This document shows, piece after piece, positions 1-9,170 of a stretch of DNA of 64,000 nucleotides. This DNA is from Phragmites australis (lineage: Eukaryota; Streptophyta; Magnoliopsida; Poales; Poaceae): NCBI RefSeq assembly GCF_958298935.1, contig NC_084932.1:20749501-20813500 (forward strand), in the 5' to 3' direction. Position numbers and translations under genes: made by a program. The notes below the pieces were generated by a model. That model made no database searches. It saw only the letters and a program-made list of their open reading frames with translations, and was not told the origin of the DNA. Every line of letters begins with the position of its first letter. Within the stretch, counting starts at the first letter, position 1.

Positions 1-1389
1 GAATTGCCGATGTTTGTCGAACGATGAATACTTGCCACCCTTCTGCAACCAAATGAACCTCAGACCTTCCTTGCATACTGGGCATGGGAACTTCCCGTGA
101 ACACACCAGGCGCAGAATATCCCATACGCCAGGAAGTCATGCAGGGAGTAGTGGTACCAAACATGCATTTTGAAGTTTTTCTTTGTAGCTCGATCGTATG
201 TCCATACCCCTTCCTCCCAAGCACGGACCAATTCATCAATCACAGGCTCCATGAACACACCCATATTATTCCCCGGGTGTCCAGGAATTATCAACGACAA
301 GAATACGTTCTGTCGTTGAAAGCATATGCCGGGGGGGAGATTGAGGGGGATAACGAACACGGGCCAACATGTGTATGGGGCAGCCATCATTCCATAAGGA
401 TTGAACCCATCTGTTGCCAGCGCAACACGTACATTACGAGCCTCTTTAGCTTTCTCATGATGAATGCCATCAAAGTGGGTCCATGCTTCACCATCGGATG
501 CATGTACCATCCTGTCAGGATTGTATCGTTTGCCATTTTTGTGCCATGTCATCTGTTTCGCGGATTCCTCGGTCATGTATAGCCGTTGGATCCTCGGTAT
601 GAACGGAAGGTGCCGTAGGATTGTCACGGGAATGTCAAGCTGCCTCTTCTGGCCATCACCAGAACCTACCTCCAGGAACCTAGATGATTTACACTTTGGA
701 CAGTACTTTGCTTCCACGTATTCTTTCCTAAATAGGACGCACCCCTTCGGGCAAGCATGTATCTGCTCATACGGCATCTTAAGTGCACGAAGGAGTTTAT
801 GTGACTCGTGCATGCTCTTTGGCAGAAGGTGACCCTCCGGAAGCAGGCTGCCAATAACTGTCAACATACCATCGAAGGCGTCTCGACTCAGGCTATACTG
901 GGACTTTAACGCCATTATGCGTCCAATGGCATCCAGTTGAGAAACCTTTGTCTGGCCGTGAAGGGGTTTCTGTGCCGCAGCAAACATGTCGTAGAACGCC
1001 TTTGCGGTTGCCTCTGGCTCCTCCTCCGTACGGCCTTCAGCGAACTGTGCCTCGTGATAGTCATTTAACATGTTTGCTACCCCGGCATCAGCATCATAAT
1101 CCTCGACGCGTGGTCTCACCACCTCCTCTCTCATACGATCGGCTTCACCATGGTAGACCCACCGGGTATAGTCTGCCGTAAATCCATTCTTCCAAAGATG
1201 TTCCCCCATGACCTTCTTCGTTTGTCTTTTCCTGTTTGCACATTTGCTGCAGGGACAGCAAATTTTACTCGCTCCTTTAGCAGCCACGCCAAATGCCCGT
1301 TCCAAGAAAGCATCGGTCTTGTCGATCCATTCATTGGTGACCTGACCCTGACTTGCGCGGCCCGTGTACATCCACTCACGGTCCTCCAT
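1..1389 (-). CDS. TNP2-like CACTA transposase, N-terminal 463 codons (partial)
   Basis: The reading frame is open without a stop from an ATG at 1389-1387 to the window edge. The N-terminus (roughly residues 1-75, beginning MEDREWMYTGR) has the plant transposase-associated domain pattern, with a cysteine cluster ICCPCSKCANR. From about residue 210 the sequence matches the TNP2 family: a CPKG..YCPKCKS zinc-binding stretch, then HASDGEAW (about 296-303), GFNPYGMM (about 327-334), PVFVIPLNLPP and GNNMGVFMEPVIDELV. TNP2 proteins cut and mobilise CACTA elements by binding their terminal and subterminal repeats. The rest of the catalytic region lies outside the window, so activity cannot be judged. 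Unlike most transposon genes here, this part has no internal stop. The start is chosen as the first ATG giving the conserved N-terminal domain. Confidence 0.9.
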   Translation of the reverse strand, partial: MEDREWMYTGRASQGQVTNEWIDKTDAFLERAFGVAAKGASKICCPCSKCANRKRQTKKVMGEHLWKNGFTADYTRWVYHGEADRMREEVVRPRVEDYDADAGVANMLNDYHEAQFAEGRTEEEPEATAKAFYDMFAAAQKPLHGQTKVSQLDAIGRIMALKSQYSLSRDAFDGMLTVIGSLLPEGHLLPKSMHESHKLLRALKMPYEQIHACPKGCVLFRKEYVEAKYCPKCKSSRFLEVGSGDGQKRQLDIPVTILRHLPFIPRIQRLYMTEESAKQMTWHKNGKRYNPDRMVHASDGEAWTHFDGIHHEKAKEARNVRVALATDGFNPYGMMAAPYTCWPVFVIPLNLPPGICFQRQNVFLSLIIPGHPGNNMGVFMEPVIDELVRAWEEGVWTYDRATKKNFKMHVWYHYSLHDFLAYGIFCAWCVHGKFPCPVCKEGLRFIWLQKGGKYSSFDKHRQF

Positions 1390-1501
1390 CCTCTAACATA
1401 TATAGCGACGAGTAATATAAACATCAATTGCATCTACACGACGTTCCTACTATCTAATAGGTGAGGATAGGTCCTAATCCCACGCGAGGATCCGTAGATG
1501 A

Positions 1502-1666
1502 GGTTAGTTTCCATGCTCTACTCCTATTCGAGACAGAATTTCGGCAGCACCTCCCCGCTGTTCTCCAAATACACGTCCTGCTAGGGAGAGTGTGTATCCG
1601 GAGAACAACAGGGAGATGATGCCGAAACTCTGTCTCGGATCGGAGCAGACCATGGAAACTAACCCC
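1502..1666. repeat. Imperfect 75-bp inverted repeat (hairpin) upstream of TNP2
   Basis: Bases 1502-1575 (GGTTAGTTTCCATG ... CTCCAAATACAC) are complementary, with a few mismatches, to 1597-1666 (GTGTATCCGGAGAAC ... CATGGAAACTAACC), with a 21-bp loop. A part of the left arm, AATTTCGGCAGCACCTCCCC (1537-1556), recurs exactly at 2006-2025. The hairpin lies in the upstream region of the transposase ORF. It may be a transposase-binding or regulatory repeat of the element, or a tiny nested MITE. No target duplication is evident. Confidence 0.75.
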
Positions 1667-2223
1667 ACCTACGCATCCGCGGGCTGTCCAAAAAACGTGG
1701 ACAATTCGAAACAGATACGGTTTTAGATATGGAAATATCTGCATATTTCCAACCGTATCTCTTTCGAACGGGAGACGCCTAACTGGGTTACGTGATCTAC
1801 GACCATGATACGGAAAGAGGGGTTATACCTAGGGTGGCGGTGGAGTCAGGCTAGCGGGGCCGTGGCGGGTCGGTGCAGTGGCGAGGCGACGCGGTGCAGG
1901 CAGACCCGCAGCGGCAAGGAAGGCGATCGGGGTCGCCGAGGTACTCCGGCGCCGCTCCGACTGGCTCTTCTCTGCAAAAAAAGAAACATAAAACTGTCAA
2001 TACAAAATTTCGGCAGCACCTCCCCTGCACGGTGAGGTTTCCAAAACCTGCAAGAAAACCAACGGCACGATGGCCGACATGCACATATATATGAACGGCA
2101 CGATGACCGACATGCACAAGTAATACCACCACTACAAATACCGCAACTACTAGTAATACTACGACGACGACGACGGATGGCATACCTAGTGGGCGTCGTA
2201 GGGCAGCGGTGGTGAAGGGGTCA

Positions 2224-2680
2224 GGGCGCCGGTGGACAAGGCGTCGGGGACGTGGCAACGGCGGCCGGGGCGCCTCCTCCTCCTCCTCCTTCTTCTTCCT
2301 CCTTCCTCCTTCTTCCTCCTCCTCCTTCTCTTCCTCCTTCTTCCTCCTCTCCTCCTCCTCCTCTCTTTCTCCTCCTCCTCCTCCTCCTCCTTCTTCTTCC
2401 TCCTTCCTCCTTCTTCCTCCTCCTCCTTCTCTTCCTCCTTCTTCCTCCTCTCCTCCTCCTCCTCTCTTTCTCCTCCTGCTCCGGCGGCGCTGGCGCTGGC
2501 CCGGGGGCGGCCGGCGCGGGCGCGGGCGGGCGCGGCAGCGGGCGGGCGCGGGCGGGCGCGGCCGCGGGCGGGCGCGGGCAGTCGCGGGCGCGGGGGCGGC
2601 GCGGGCGCGGGGGCGGGGGCGGCTGGCGCGGGCGCGGGCGGCGGCGGGGAGGTTTTGCGTGTGTGTGGTGCGTGGGCCGG
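2224..2680. repeat. Pyrimidine tract (TCC/TTC)n followed by GC-only block
   Basis: About 2273-2482 is almost pure CT on the + strand, built of TCC and TTC units with internal duplications of about 100 bp. About 2490-2650 is almost pure G and C in repeats of GGCGCGGGC type. All reading frames through it are low-complexity Ser/Pro/Leu or Arg/Gly/Ala strings, so I do not call a gene. Within the CACTA element it sits between the transposase and the subterminal repeats, where promoter or first-exon sequence would lie. Confidence 0.8.
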
Positions 2681-2693
2681 GGGTTAAATCCCC

Positions 2694-2900
2694 CCTTTGC
2701 CGAGTGCCTCCGATCTGGCACTCGGCAAAGAGGGGTTTTCTTTAAAAAAATTTAAAAATCTTTGCCGAGTGCCCCCGATCTGGCACTCGGCAAAGAGGGG
2801 TTTTTTTAAAAAAAAATTGAAATTCTTTGCCGAGTGCCAGACGTCCTGGCACTCGGCAAAGAGCCTCCTTTCCCGAGTGTCATTTTTTGACACTCGGCAA
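2694..2900. repeat. CACTA subterminal repeat array, inner block
   Basis: Several copies of TTTGCCGAGTGCC..(C/G)ATCTGGCACTCGGCAAAGAG are visible, each itself a short palindrome, spaced about 60 bp apart. This is the typical transposase-binding subterminal repeat of grass CACTA elements. The same motif in a second block lies at 3830-4020. Confidence 0.85.
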
Positions 2901-3843
2901 ACCCTAATTTTTTTTTCACTTTTGACCTCCAAACTTTTTCTGCAGTCCTCATACAATACCTGGTACTCCATGTTCCAATGTGGCACATTTCTCGGACTTT
3001 TTCTATATTTCTTTAATTTATTTCAATTAATTGAATTTTCTTGGATAATTCAAATTATAACTGCTAGTCATTCGAATAATGAAAAAAATGAATGGAAAAA
3101 TGACATTCATGTTATTTAGTATAATGTGAGGCCGTATCCAGGAACAGACCACAAATTTCGAACATCTTGTTCACGAAACATGACCACGAACTTGCGGTCG
3201 AGTTGTTTTTAAATTGTATAAAAAGCAAACGAAGTCCGAAAATCATGAAACTTGTCAAGATGTCATGATATCATATGTTCGAGGCTGTGATAAAAATTTG
3301 AGAAGGTTTTGCGCAAGTTGTCATGTACGATGCTTGTAATCTGTTGCAAACCGAAGAAGTTTACCCAGGTTTCTTCGGAGATTATTCAGTTTGCAAGCAT
3401 CGTACGTGACAACTTGTGCAAAACCTTCTCAAATTTTTATCACAGCCTCCACATATGATATCATGACATCTTGACAAGTTTCATGATTTTCGGACTTCGT
3501 TTGCTTTTTATACAATTTAAAAACAACTCGACCGCAAGTTCGTGGTCATGTTTCGTGAACAAGATGTTCGAAATTTGTGATCTGTTCCTGGATACGGCCT
3601 CACATTATACTAAATAACATGAATGTCATTTTTCCATTCATTTTTTTTCATTATTCGAATGACTAGCAGTTATAATTTGAATTATCCAAGAAAATTCAAT
3701 TAATTGAAATAAATTAAAGAAATATAAAAAAAGTCCGAGAAATGTGCCACATTGGAACATGGAGTACCAGGTATTGTATGAGGACTGTAGAAAAAATTTG
3801 GTGGTCAAAAGTGAAAAAAAAAATTAGGGTTTACCGAGTGCCA
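2889..3843. repeat. Near-1-kb palindrome (foldback) inside the CACTA element
   Basis: The arms are about 2889-3365 and 3370-3843. The left arm reads ACCCTAATTTTTTTTTCAC ... GACGATGCTTG-like sequence and the right arm is its reverse complement with only scattered differences. The centre is a small hairpin CCGAAGAA ... TTCTTCGG around 3350-3385. Weaker complementarity continues outward into the subterminal repeats, where the right arm has an extra stretch of about 60 bp. A transcript across it would form a very long RNA hairpin. Confidence 0.85.
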
Positions 3844-4043
3844 CGTGTTTGCCGAGTTCTTTCTCTCTGCCACTCGGCAAATAGGTAGGGTTTGCCGAGT
3901 GTCAAAAAATGACACTCGGGAAAGGAGTCTCTTTGCCGAGTGCCAGATGTTTGCCGAGTTCTTTCTTTCTCTTTGCCGAGTACCCGATAAAAAGCACACG
4001 GCAAAGTATGGGACACTCGGCAAAGAAGCCGTCTCCGGTAGTG
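3828..4043. repeat. CACTA subterminal repeat array and terminal inverted repeat, outer block
   Basis: Copies of TTTGCCGAGTG / CACTCGGCAAA occur at about 3832-4024, followed by the terminus ...GCCGTCTCCGGTAGTG at 4029-4043, whose reverse complement begins CACTACCGGAGACGGC. This fixes the right end of the element. Confidence 0.85.
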
Positions 4044-4906
4044 ATTTGAGAGTCCACAGTAATGTACTGCATGCACGTACGTTATAAACTTTGAATGGAT
4101 TCTCATGCCTTTGATCGATTTCCATGCATGTGTACGTAGCTAGCATTTGCTCCGCAGTCTGGTACGTATACGGTGCATTATTGGTTTCTATTTTGTTGAT
4201 CATGCATGCATGCGGCTGGAGCTAGGTACGCGTGTTTTGGAGCCTCTTGTCCTGCTGTACCATGCATATGTATTTTCTCTCTCTCCCAGGTTGCCTTCTT
4301 TTATGTGGCCTGTTTTGAAAGGTTGCTTCGAATCCAAATCTCTAGGATGTAATTAAGGAAAATAAATTTAATGTAGGTATTTTCTTGCAGGTCGTGACTT
4401 GTCTTCAATATGATTCTCAAAACAGTAGTGAGATCTATTTAATACTAATTATATATGTTAAGTAATAAATATGTAAAATAATTTCTATTTAGATGAAATC
4501 TACTACTTTAATATTCACGTTAAGTGATGCTACGGAAGAAGAAATATGCAGCAGTTACATAGAGTTTAGCTAAATCCTACACTAATCCTTCTCTCCAAAC
4601 AGGCCTTCGGTGCTGTACATTTCGCAACTGGCTGGATTGGATTATGATCAGATTTTTTGAAGTACCGAAAGCAAGCGATTTCAATTTTCAAAACTGCGCG
4701 GAGATCTGGCAAAACTGGCTGATGATCGGCGAGGGCGACCTTCAAGGCTTCAACTAATATGGGGGTATGCATCTAAGATACATGTTACTACGCCGAAAAG
4801 GATATGACATTTGGCCAATAGAACCGCCTCAGTACCAACATTATATTATCGAACAATTGGTTGCTGTCCTATTCTAAAGTGCAACTAAAATTGTACACTC
4901 TGAATA
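4044..4906. other. Intergenic, no gene recognised
   Basis: Short AT-rich sequence with no credible coding region. It includes the 30-bp sequence 4697-4726 that recurs exactly, inverted, at 8966-8995 on the other side of the host gene. Confidence 0.5.
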
Positions 4907-6183
4907 CACTACTAAAAAATTATTTTTAAAAGTGGGTGGTAACTCGTTTTCACAGACGTTTAGTGCACCCGCCTGCGATCGAAGACCTGTAGAAATGAAT
5001 GATTTCCACAGCGCAAAAGTGACCGCATGTGGAATCTATTACCACAGACGGTTCACTTAAGGAACCGCCTGTAAAAATATGTTTCCACATGCGGTTCCTT
5101 AAGCGGACCGCATGTGGAAATTAATTTCCACAGGCGGTTCCTTAAATGGACCGCCTGCGATAATCGGTCTCTCAATCGATATTTTCTGAACCGAAAAAAA
5201 GCAAAAAAAAAAAAAATTAGACCGACCAGGAACCCCACGCATTTTTTCGCGTGAAATACACGCGCTACGCGATTTTTGGCACTCGAACTCGAAACCTGTC
5301 GGGTCGCGTGAACCCTCCCCACCATCACACTAGAGAACGATTACTGAACATATGAGCATATGTAATTCTTTTGATATCTGCAATCTGAAACCTCAAACGA
5401 TTATTTGGGCATCTAAATGACTTCAAATAAAAAACTTTTCAACTATAAAGTTGTAGATCTCGTCGAGGGCTACAATTTTCATATAAACTTTATCCTCATA
5501 CGACTTCGTATGAAAAAATTATGAATTTTTGAAGATAAACTGTCATCCATTCTTTACGTGAACCGCCTGTAGAAATGACCATATTATCGCAGTCGGTTCG
5601 TTTAAGGAACCGTCTGTAGAAATAAGTAACAGTTTATTTTCAAAAATTCATAATTTTTTTATACGAAGTCATATGAGGATAAAGTTTATATGAAAATTAT
5701 AGCCCTCGACGAGATCTACAACTTTGTAGTTGAAAAGTTTTTCATTTGAAGTTATTTAGATGCCCAAATAATCATTTGAAATTTTAAACAATTATCTGGA
5801 TATCTAAATAACTTCAAATAAAAAAAAATGTCAAGTATAAAGTTGTAGATCTCATCGAGAGCTATAATTTTTATAGAGATTTTTTTCTTATCCGACTTCA
5901 TATCCAAAAGTTATGATTTTTTTAATAAATGGTCATTTTCAGAGACGGTTCACATAAGAAACCGCCTGTGAAATGACTATTTTTACAGGTGGTTCCTTAT
6001 ATGAACCACATGTGATAATAATCTATTATCACAGGCGGTTCCTTATATGAACTGCCTGTAAAAATATATTTTCACAAGCGACTCGTAACCGCAGGAGACT
6101 CTCGCCAATTATTCAGGCGATTTTTCAAATAAACTGCCTATAGAAAGTTACCTAAGTATCTTAAAAATAGTTTTTTTATAGTG
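4907..6183. mobile_element. Non-autonomous CACTA element with 3-bp target duplication ATA
   Basis: Starts CACTACTAAAAAATTATTTTT (4907 on) and ends ...AAAAATAGTTTTTTTATAGTG (6183), whose reverse complement starts CACTATAAAAAAACTATTTTT. It is flanked by ATA at 4904-4906 and ATA at 6184-6186, the 3-bp duplication expected for CACTA. Subterminal blocks repeat ACAGGCGGTTCCTTA / GAACCGCCTGT many times. The middle (about 5400-5560 and 5630-5790) is an internal inverted repeat. No transposase is encoded; it would depend on an enzyme supplied elsewhere. Length 1277 bp. The AT-rich TIR differs from that of the CACTA element to its left, so the two belong to different families. Confidence 0.92.
5278..5332 (-). 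other. tRNA-like module with Pol III A/B-box-like motifs inside the CACTA element
   Basis: On the minus strand TAGTGTGATGG (5332-5322) resembles an A box, and GTTCGAGTGCC (5288-5278) resembles a B box. The 33-bp gap is what a tRNA has. The flanking cloverleaf stems are not convincing, so this is not called a tRNA gene. Confidence 0.45.
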
Positions 6184-6381
6184 ATATTAGAGAAACCAAA
6201 GAATTAATAATCAACCATGAGTCTACTATTATATTATATAGTTGCACTCTTGACTATTTGCATTCATAATTAAAACCATACAATGTTTTTCTTTTTTTTT
6301 TAGACTTTTGAAGTAATCGACCACGTATGAGCATTTTGAACAGACATAGGTATGGGCCGCCCATAGAATCTTAGCGATTGC

Positions 6382-6384
<3 letters not shown>

Positions 6385-6439
<55 letters not shown>
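6385..6439. repeat. (TA)n microsatellite
   Basis: About 27 uninterrupted TA units. A shorter TA tract follows at about 6531-6550 after 90 bp of AT-rich sequence. Confidence 0.95.
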
Positions 6440-6443
<4 letters not shown>

Positions 6444-6587
6444 ACTGGTATACATTTCAGAGTATATGCTCTTTACTAGAATATATCATATAAATGAATA
6501 GAATATTTTTTTTATCACTATAAATGTGTGTGTATATATATATATATATACGGTGAGGCTATTTTGCGTCTATGCGTAAAATAATGT

Positions 6588-6998
6588 GAGTTACAACTTG
6601 TTAGGTAGACTAATTACAACTTCACATCCAGAAATGTATAATTGCAACATGAAAAGCTAACACTGTGAGTTACAACTTGTTATTGGCACTATACACATCC
6701 TCCAGTTACAATCCGAAACACTATAAGTTACAACTTGTTAGGTAGATCAGTTATAACTTCACGTCTAGAAATATATAATTGTAATACGAGAAGCTAACAC
6801 TGCGAGTTACAACTTGTTATTCGCACTACGTATATCCCCTAGTTACAACTTGAAACACTGTAAATTACAACTTGTTAGGTAGATCAGTTACAACTTCATA
6901 TCAAAAAATATATAATTAAAAAAAAAACTAACACTATAAGTTACAACTTATTATTCATATTACGCATATTTTTCAGTTACAAACCGAAATACACTTCA
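6588..6998. repeat. Three tandem copies of a 137-bp unit upstream of the host gene
   Basis: TTACAACTTGTTAGGTAGA recurs at 6591, 6728 and 6865, a constant 137-bp period. The unit also carries a second GTTACAACTTGTTATT motif and ends near AACACT(A/G)TAAGTTACAAC. Copies differ at several positions, so the array is not recent. It ends about 320 bp before the chosen start codon of the 307-aa gene. Confidence 0.85.
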
Positions 6999-7317
6999 AA
7001 TGGATGCTTTAATTTTGCATGAGTAGCATGTGTTGTTCTTGATCAATCTCTCTCTTTGCCACAAAATAGCATTTTGTGAGAAAAACATATTTTTTAAAAA
7101 AACACCTTTCCAAATTGCCCTCAACTCGACCGGAGACCGCCACCCCTACCCCACCCCTCCCCTACTTATTATCTTGGCAGAAATGGAAGAGCGTGCGCGG
7201 GGCCCGCCTGCACATGTGCCCCCTCCCCCCTCTTTAATGGCCTCGCTCGCCACCTCTTCACTCCCTTCGTCCACCTCCCTTCGCCTCGCAAGACAAGAGG
7301 CCGGAACAATCCCAGCC

Positions 7318-8241
7318 ATGGACGCGGCCGAGCTGAGGAGGAGCAGCGCGTCCTCCTCCCCGGAGTTCGAGTTCTGGCCGCTCGACGCCAACCCCACCGC
7401 CTCCCCCTCCTGCGCTGACGAGCTCTTCGCTGGCGGAGTCCTCCTCCCGCTCCCCGTCCTCCTCCCGAGGCTCAAGGATATCAACAGCCACGGTTCTGCT
7501 GCTCCGGAGCCGGAGCCCGAACCCGGGGACGCCTCCCTTGCAACCGCCGTCGCTCCTACGGCCTCCATCACTTCGCCGGCCCCGCCCGCCGCCGCCGGAG
7601 GAGGAGGGTCCAAGCGGTGGACGGACATCTTCTCTAAGAAGCCGGCGGAGGAGAAGCGCAAGGACGGCGCTGGCGGGCGGAAGCTGTCCGCACAGCACGC
7701 CGGCAGCGGCGGCGGCGGAGGAGGAGGCTCGGAGCTGAACATAAACATCTGGCCGTTCTCCCGGAGCCGCTCGGCCGGCGGCGGTTCCGGCTCGTCGAGG
7801 CCGAGGCCTCCCCCGCGCAAGGTCAGCAGCGCGCCGTGCTCGCGTAGCAACTCCCGCGGCGAGGCCGCGGCGGGGCCCCTTCCCTCTCGCCGGTGGGCCG
7901 CAAGCCCCGGCTGCGCCGGCGGCGGCGTGCCGGTGGGCCGGTCCAGCCCGGTCTGGCAGATCCGGCGCCCGGCGACCAAGCCCGCCCCTTCGGCTTCGGA
8001 GCCGTTCACCGATAGGCGGGCGCCGCCGCCGCACAAGGAGAAGCCCGCCGCCAGCGGAGGAAGGAAGCCCGGCCTTGGCAGCGGCGTCCGGGGCCTCAAC
8101 CTCAGCGTGAACTCTTGCATCGGGTACCGGCACCAGGTCAGCTGCCGGCGGGCGGACGTCGGCGCCGTCCGGGCCCACGGCGGCGGCGGCGGCGGCGGGC
8201 TGTTCGGCATCAAGGGGTTATTCTCCAAGAAGGTGCACTGA
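7318..8241 (+). CDS. Plant-specific uncharacterised protein (307 aa), intronless, apparently intact
   Basis: The ORF is open from 7030. I choose the ATG at 7318 (CAGCCATGGAC, a good plant initiation context) because the conserved part begins there: MDAAELRRSS..EFEFWPL. An earlier ATG at 7183 is possible and would add 45 residues. I recognise a recurring plant pattern: EFEFWPL and ADELFAGGVLLPL near the N-terminus (about residues 17-50), KRWTDIFSKK (about 100-110), ELNINIWPFSRSRSAGG, KVSSAPCSRSNSRGE, GRSSPVWQIRR, a LNLSVNSCIGYRHQVSCRRADVG block, and a C-terminal GLFGIKGLFSKKVH. The protein is basic, Ser/Gly/Pro-rich and probably disordered, with no signal peptide or membrane segment. The function is unknown to me. 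The coding region is very GC-rich, as in many single-exon grass genes. It is the only intact host gene in the window. Confidence 0.85.
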   Translation: MDAAELRRSSASSSPEFEFWPLDANPTASPSCADELFAGGVLLPLPVLLPRLKDINSHGSAAPEPEPEPGDASLATAVAPTASITSPAPPAAAGGGGSKRWTDIFSKKPAEEKRKDGAGGRKLSAQHAGSGGGGGGGSELNINIWPFSRSRSAGGGSGSSRPRPPPRKVSSAPCSRSNSRGEAAAGPLPSRRWAASPGCAGGGVPVGRSSPVWQIRRPATKPAPSASEPFTDRRAPPPHKEKPAASGGRKPGLGSGVRGLNLSVNSCIGYRHQVSCRRADVGAVRAHGGGGGGGLFGIKGLFSKKVH

Positions 8242-8866
8242 GCCTATCCAGCCTCGACTCTCAAATGACTCATGTAACCTTTTTTTACTACTTTGATTTC
8301 CTTTTATTTTTAGGTTAAATAGTGGATGGAAAGGTCTGATGTGTTTGTAGTTTGTGATGGAGGTTGTTGATTACATGTAAAAAAATGGTTAGCCAATAAC
8401 CGGTTTTTGTAATGCTAATGTCTGGTATAGTTGAGCAATATTTAACTTTGTTTAATTCTATTGTTGAGCATGGGCATTGTTTGTACTCTGCAGCGTCCCT
8501 GCGTCTGCACAGATTTGATGAGATGGGAGATGATGGGGCTTATTCCATCTGAAAAATATTCCTTGCATATGAGCATGTGGATATGATTGTGCCCCACTGT
8601 TCATTTTTTACCTCTGAAAAATATTCCTTGTATAATTTTCAGTCTTAATGCTAGATTTTCTACATACATATTTGTGCTTAGTGCAGATGATGTACTCAAT
8701 TGACAGTGATAGCATGTCAACCCCTCTATGAACCGTCCGATCAAATGGGATTGGAATGTGGCGGCTTGATTCAGCACATGTTTGGGGAGCTTCAGCTTCT
8801 AGATTTTTACTGAATCCAAACTTTGTAGACTTAAATAAAATGGTTTAAGTCTTTTTTTCATTAAAA
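8242..8866. other. 3' flank of the 307-aa gene
   Basis: AT-rich sequence directly after the stop codon, probably the 3' UTR and terminator; no single poly(A) signal stands out. From about 8760 it includes short TE-like sequence (TTTGGGGAGCTTCAGCTTCTAG). Confidence 0.4.
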
Positions 8867-8867
8867 T

Positions 8868-9165
8868 AGGAACGGGATGACTCGTTAAAGCATTACCTTC
8901 AGAATCCTCGGAGCCGGCCCAGTCACATATAATCTGAGCTCCGTGCTAACTCGTTTGCACCTATAATCATCAGCCAGTTTTGCCAGATCTCCGCGGTAAC
9001 TGTTTGATAATATAATAAATAGGAACGGGATGACTCGTTTAAGCATTACCTTTTGCAATTGTTTGATAATATAATCTGAGCTCCGTATTAACTCGTTTGC
9101 ACCTATAATCTGAGCTTCGTGCTTAACTTGCTCGTGGTGCTAATAACTCAACCAATTTTCGGTCT
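8868..9165. repeat. Tandem duplication, period about 153 bp
   Basis: AGGAACGGGATGACTCGTT occurs at 8869 and again at 9022, and ATAATCTGAGCTCCGT follows in both copies at similar offsets, with CTCGTTTGCACCTATAATC after it. The first copy contains the 30-bp sequence shared with 4697-4726. Confidence 0.7.
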
Positions 9166-9170
9166 CTTTT

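Larger units (their letters stand above)
1..4043 (-). mobile_element. CACTA (En/Spm-type) DNA transposon, right part, truncated by window edge
   Basis: On the minus strand the element starts at 4043 with CACTACCGGAGACGGCTTC, a CACTA-type terminal inverted repeat. It is followed by subterminal TTTGCCGAGTG / CACTCGGCAAA repeats, a large palindrome, a GC-rich block and then a TNP2 transposase ORF at 1389-1 that runs off the window. The other terminus is not visible, so the 3-bp target duplication cannot be checked (bases after the right end are ATT). Terminus, subterminal repeats and transposase are all in the expected order for one element. The palindrome region could instead be a second, nested CACTA copy. 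Confidence 0.8.

Noticed and set aside
97..1464. Plus-strand ORFs across the TNP2 region
   Set aside because: The continuous minus-strand frame of 463 codons carries the family motifs; the plus-strand frames are shorter shadows.
2209..2755. ORFs of 150-178 aa in the CT/GC-rich block
   Set aside because: Their composition simply reflects the TCC and GGC repeats; all six frames are open and low complexity.
7146..8228. Long minus-strand ORFs (up to 360 aa) opposite the 307-aa gene
   Set aside because: They are GC-rich shadows of the + strand gene, whose conserved motifs, initiation context and termination fit a real protein. The antisense frames show only Arg/Ala/Pro/Gly-rich sequence.
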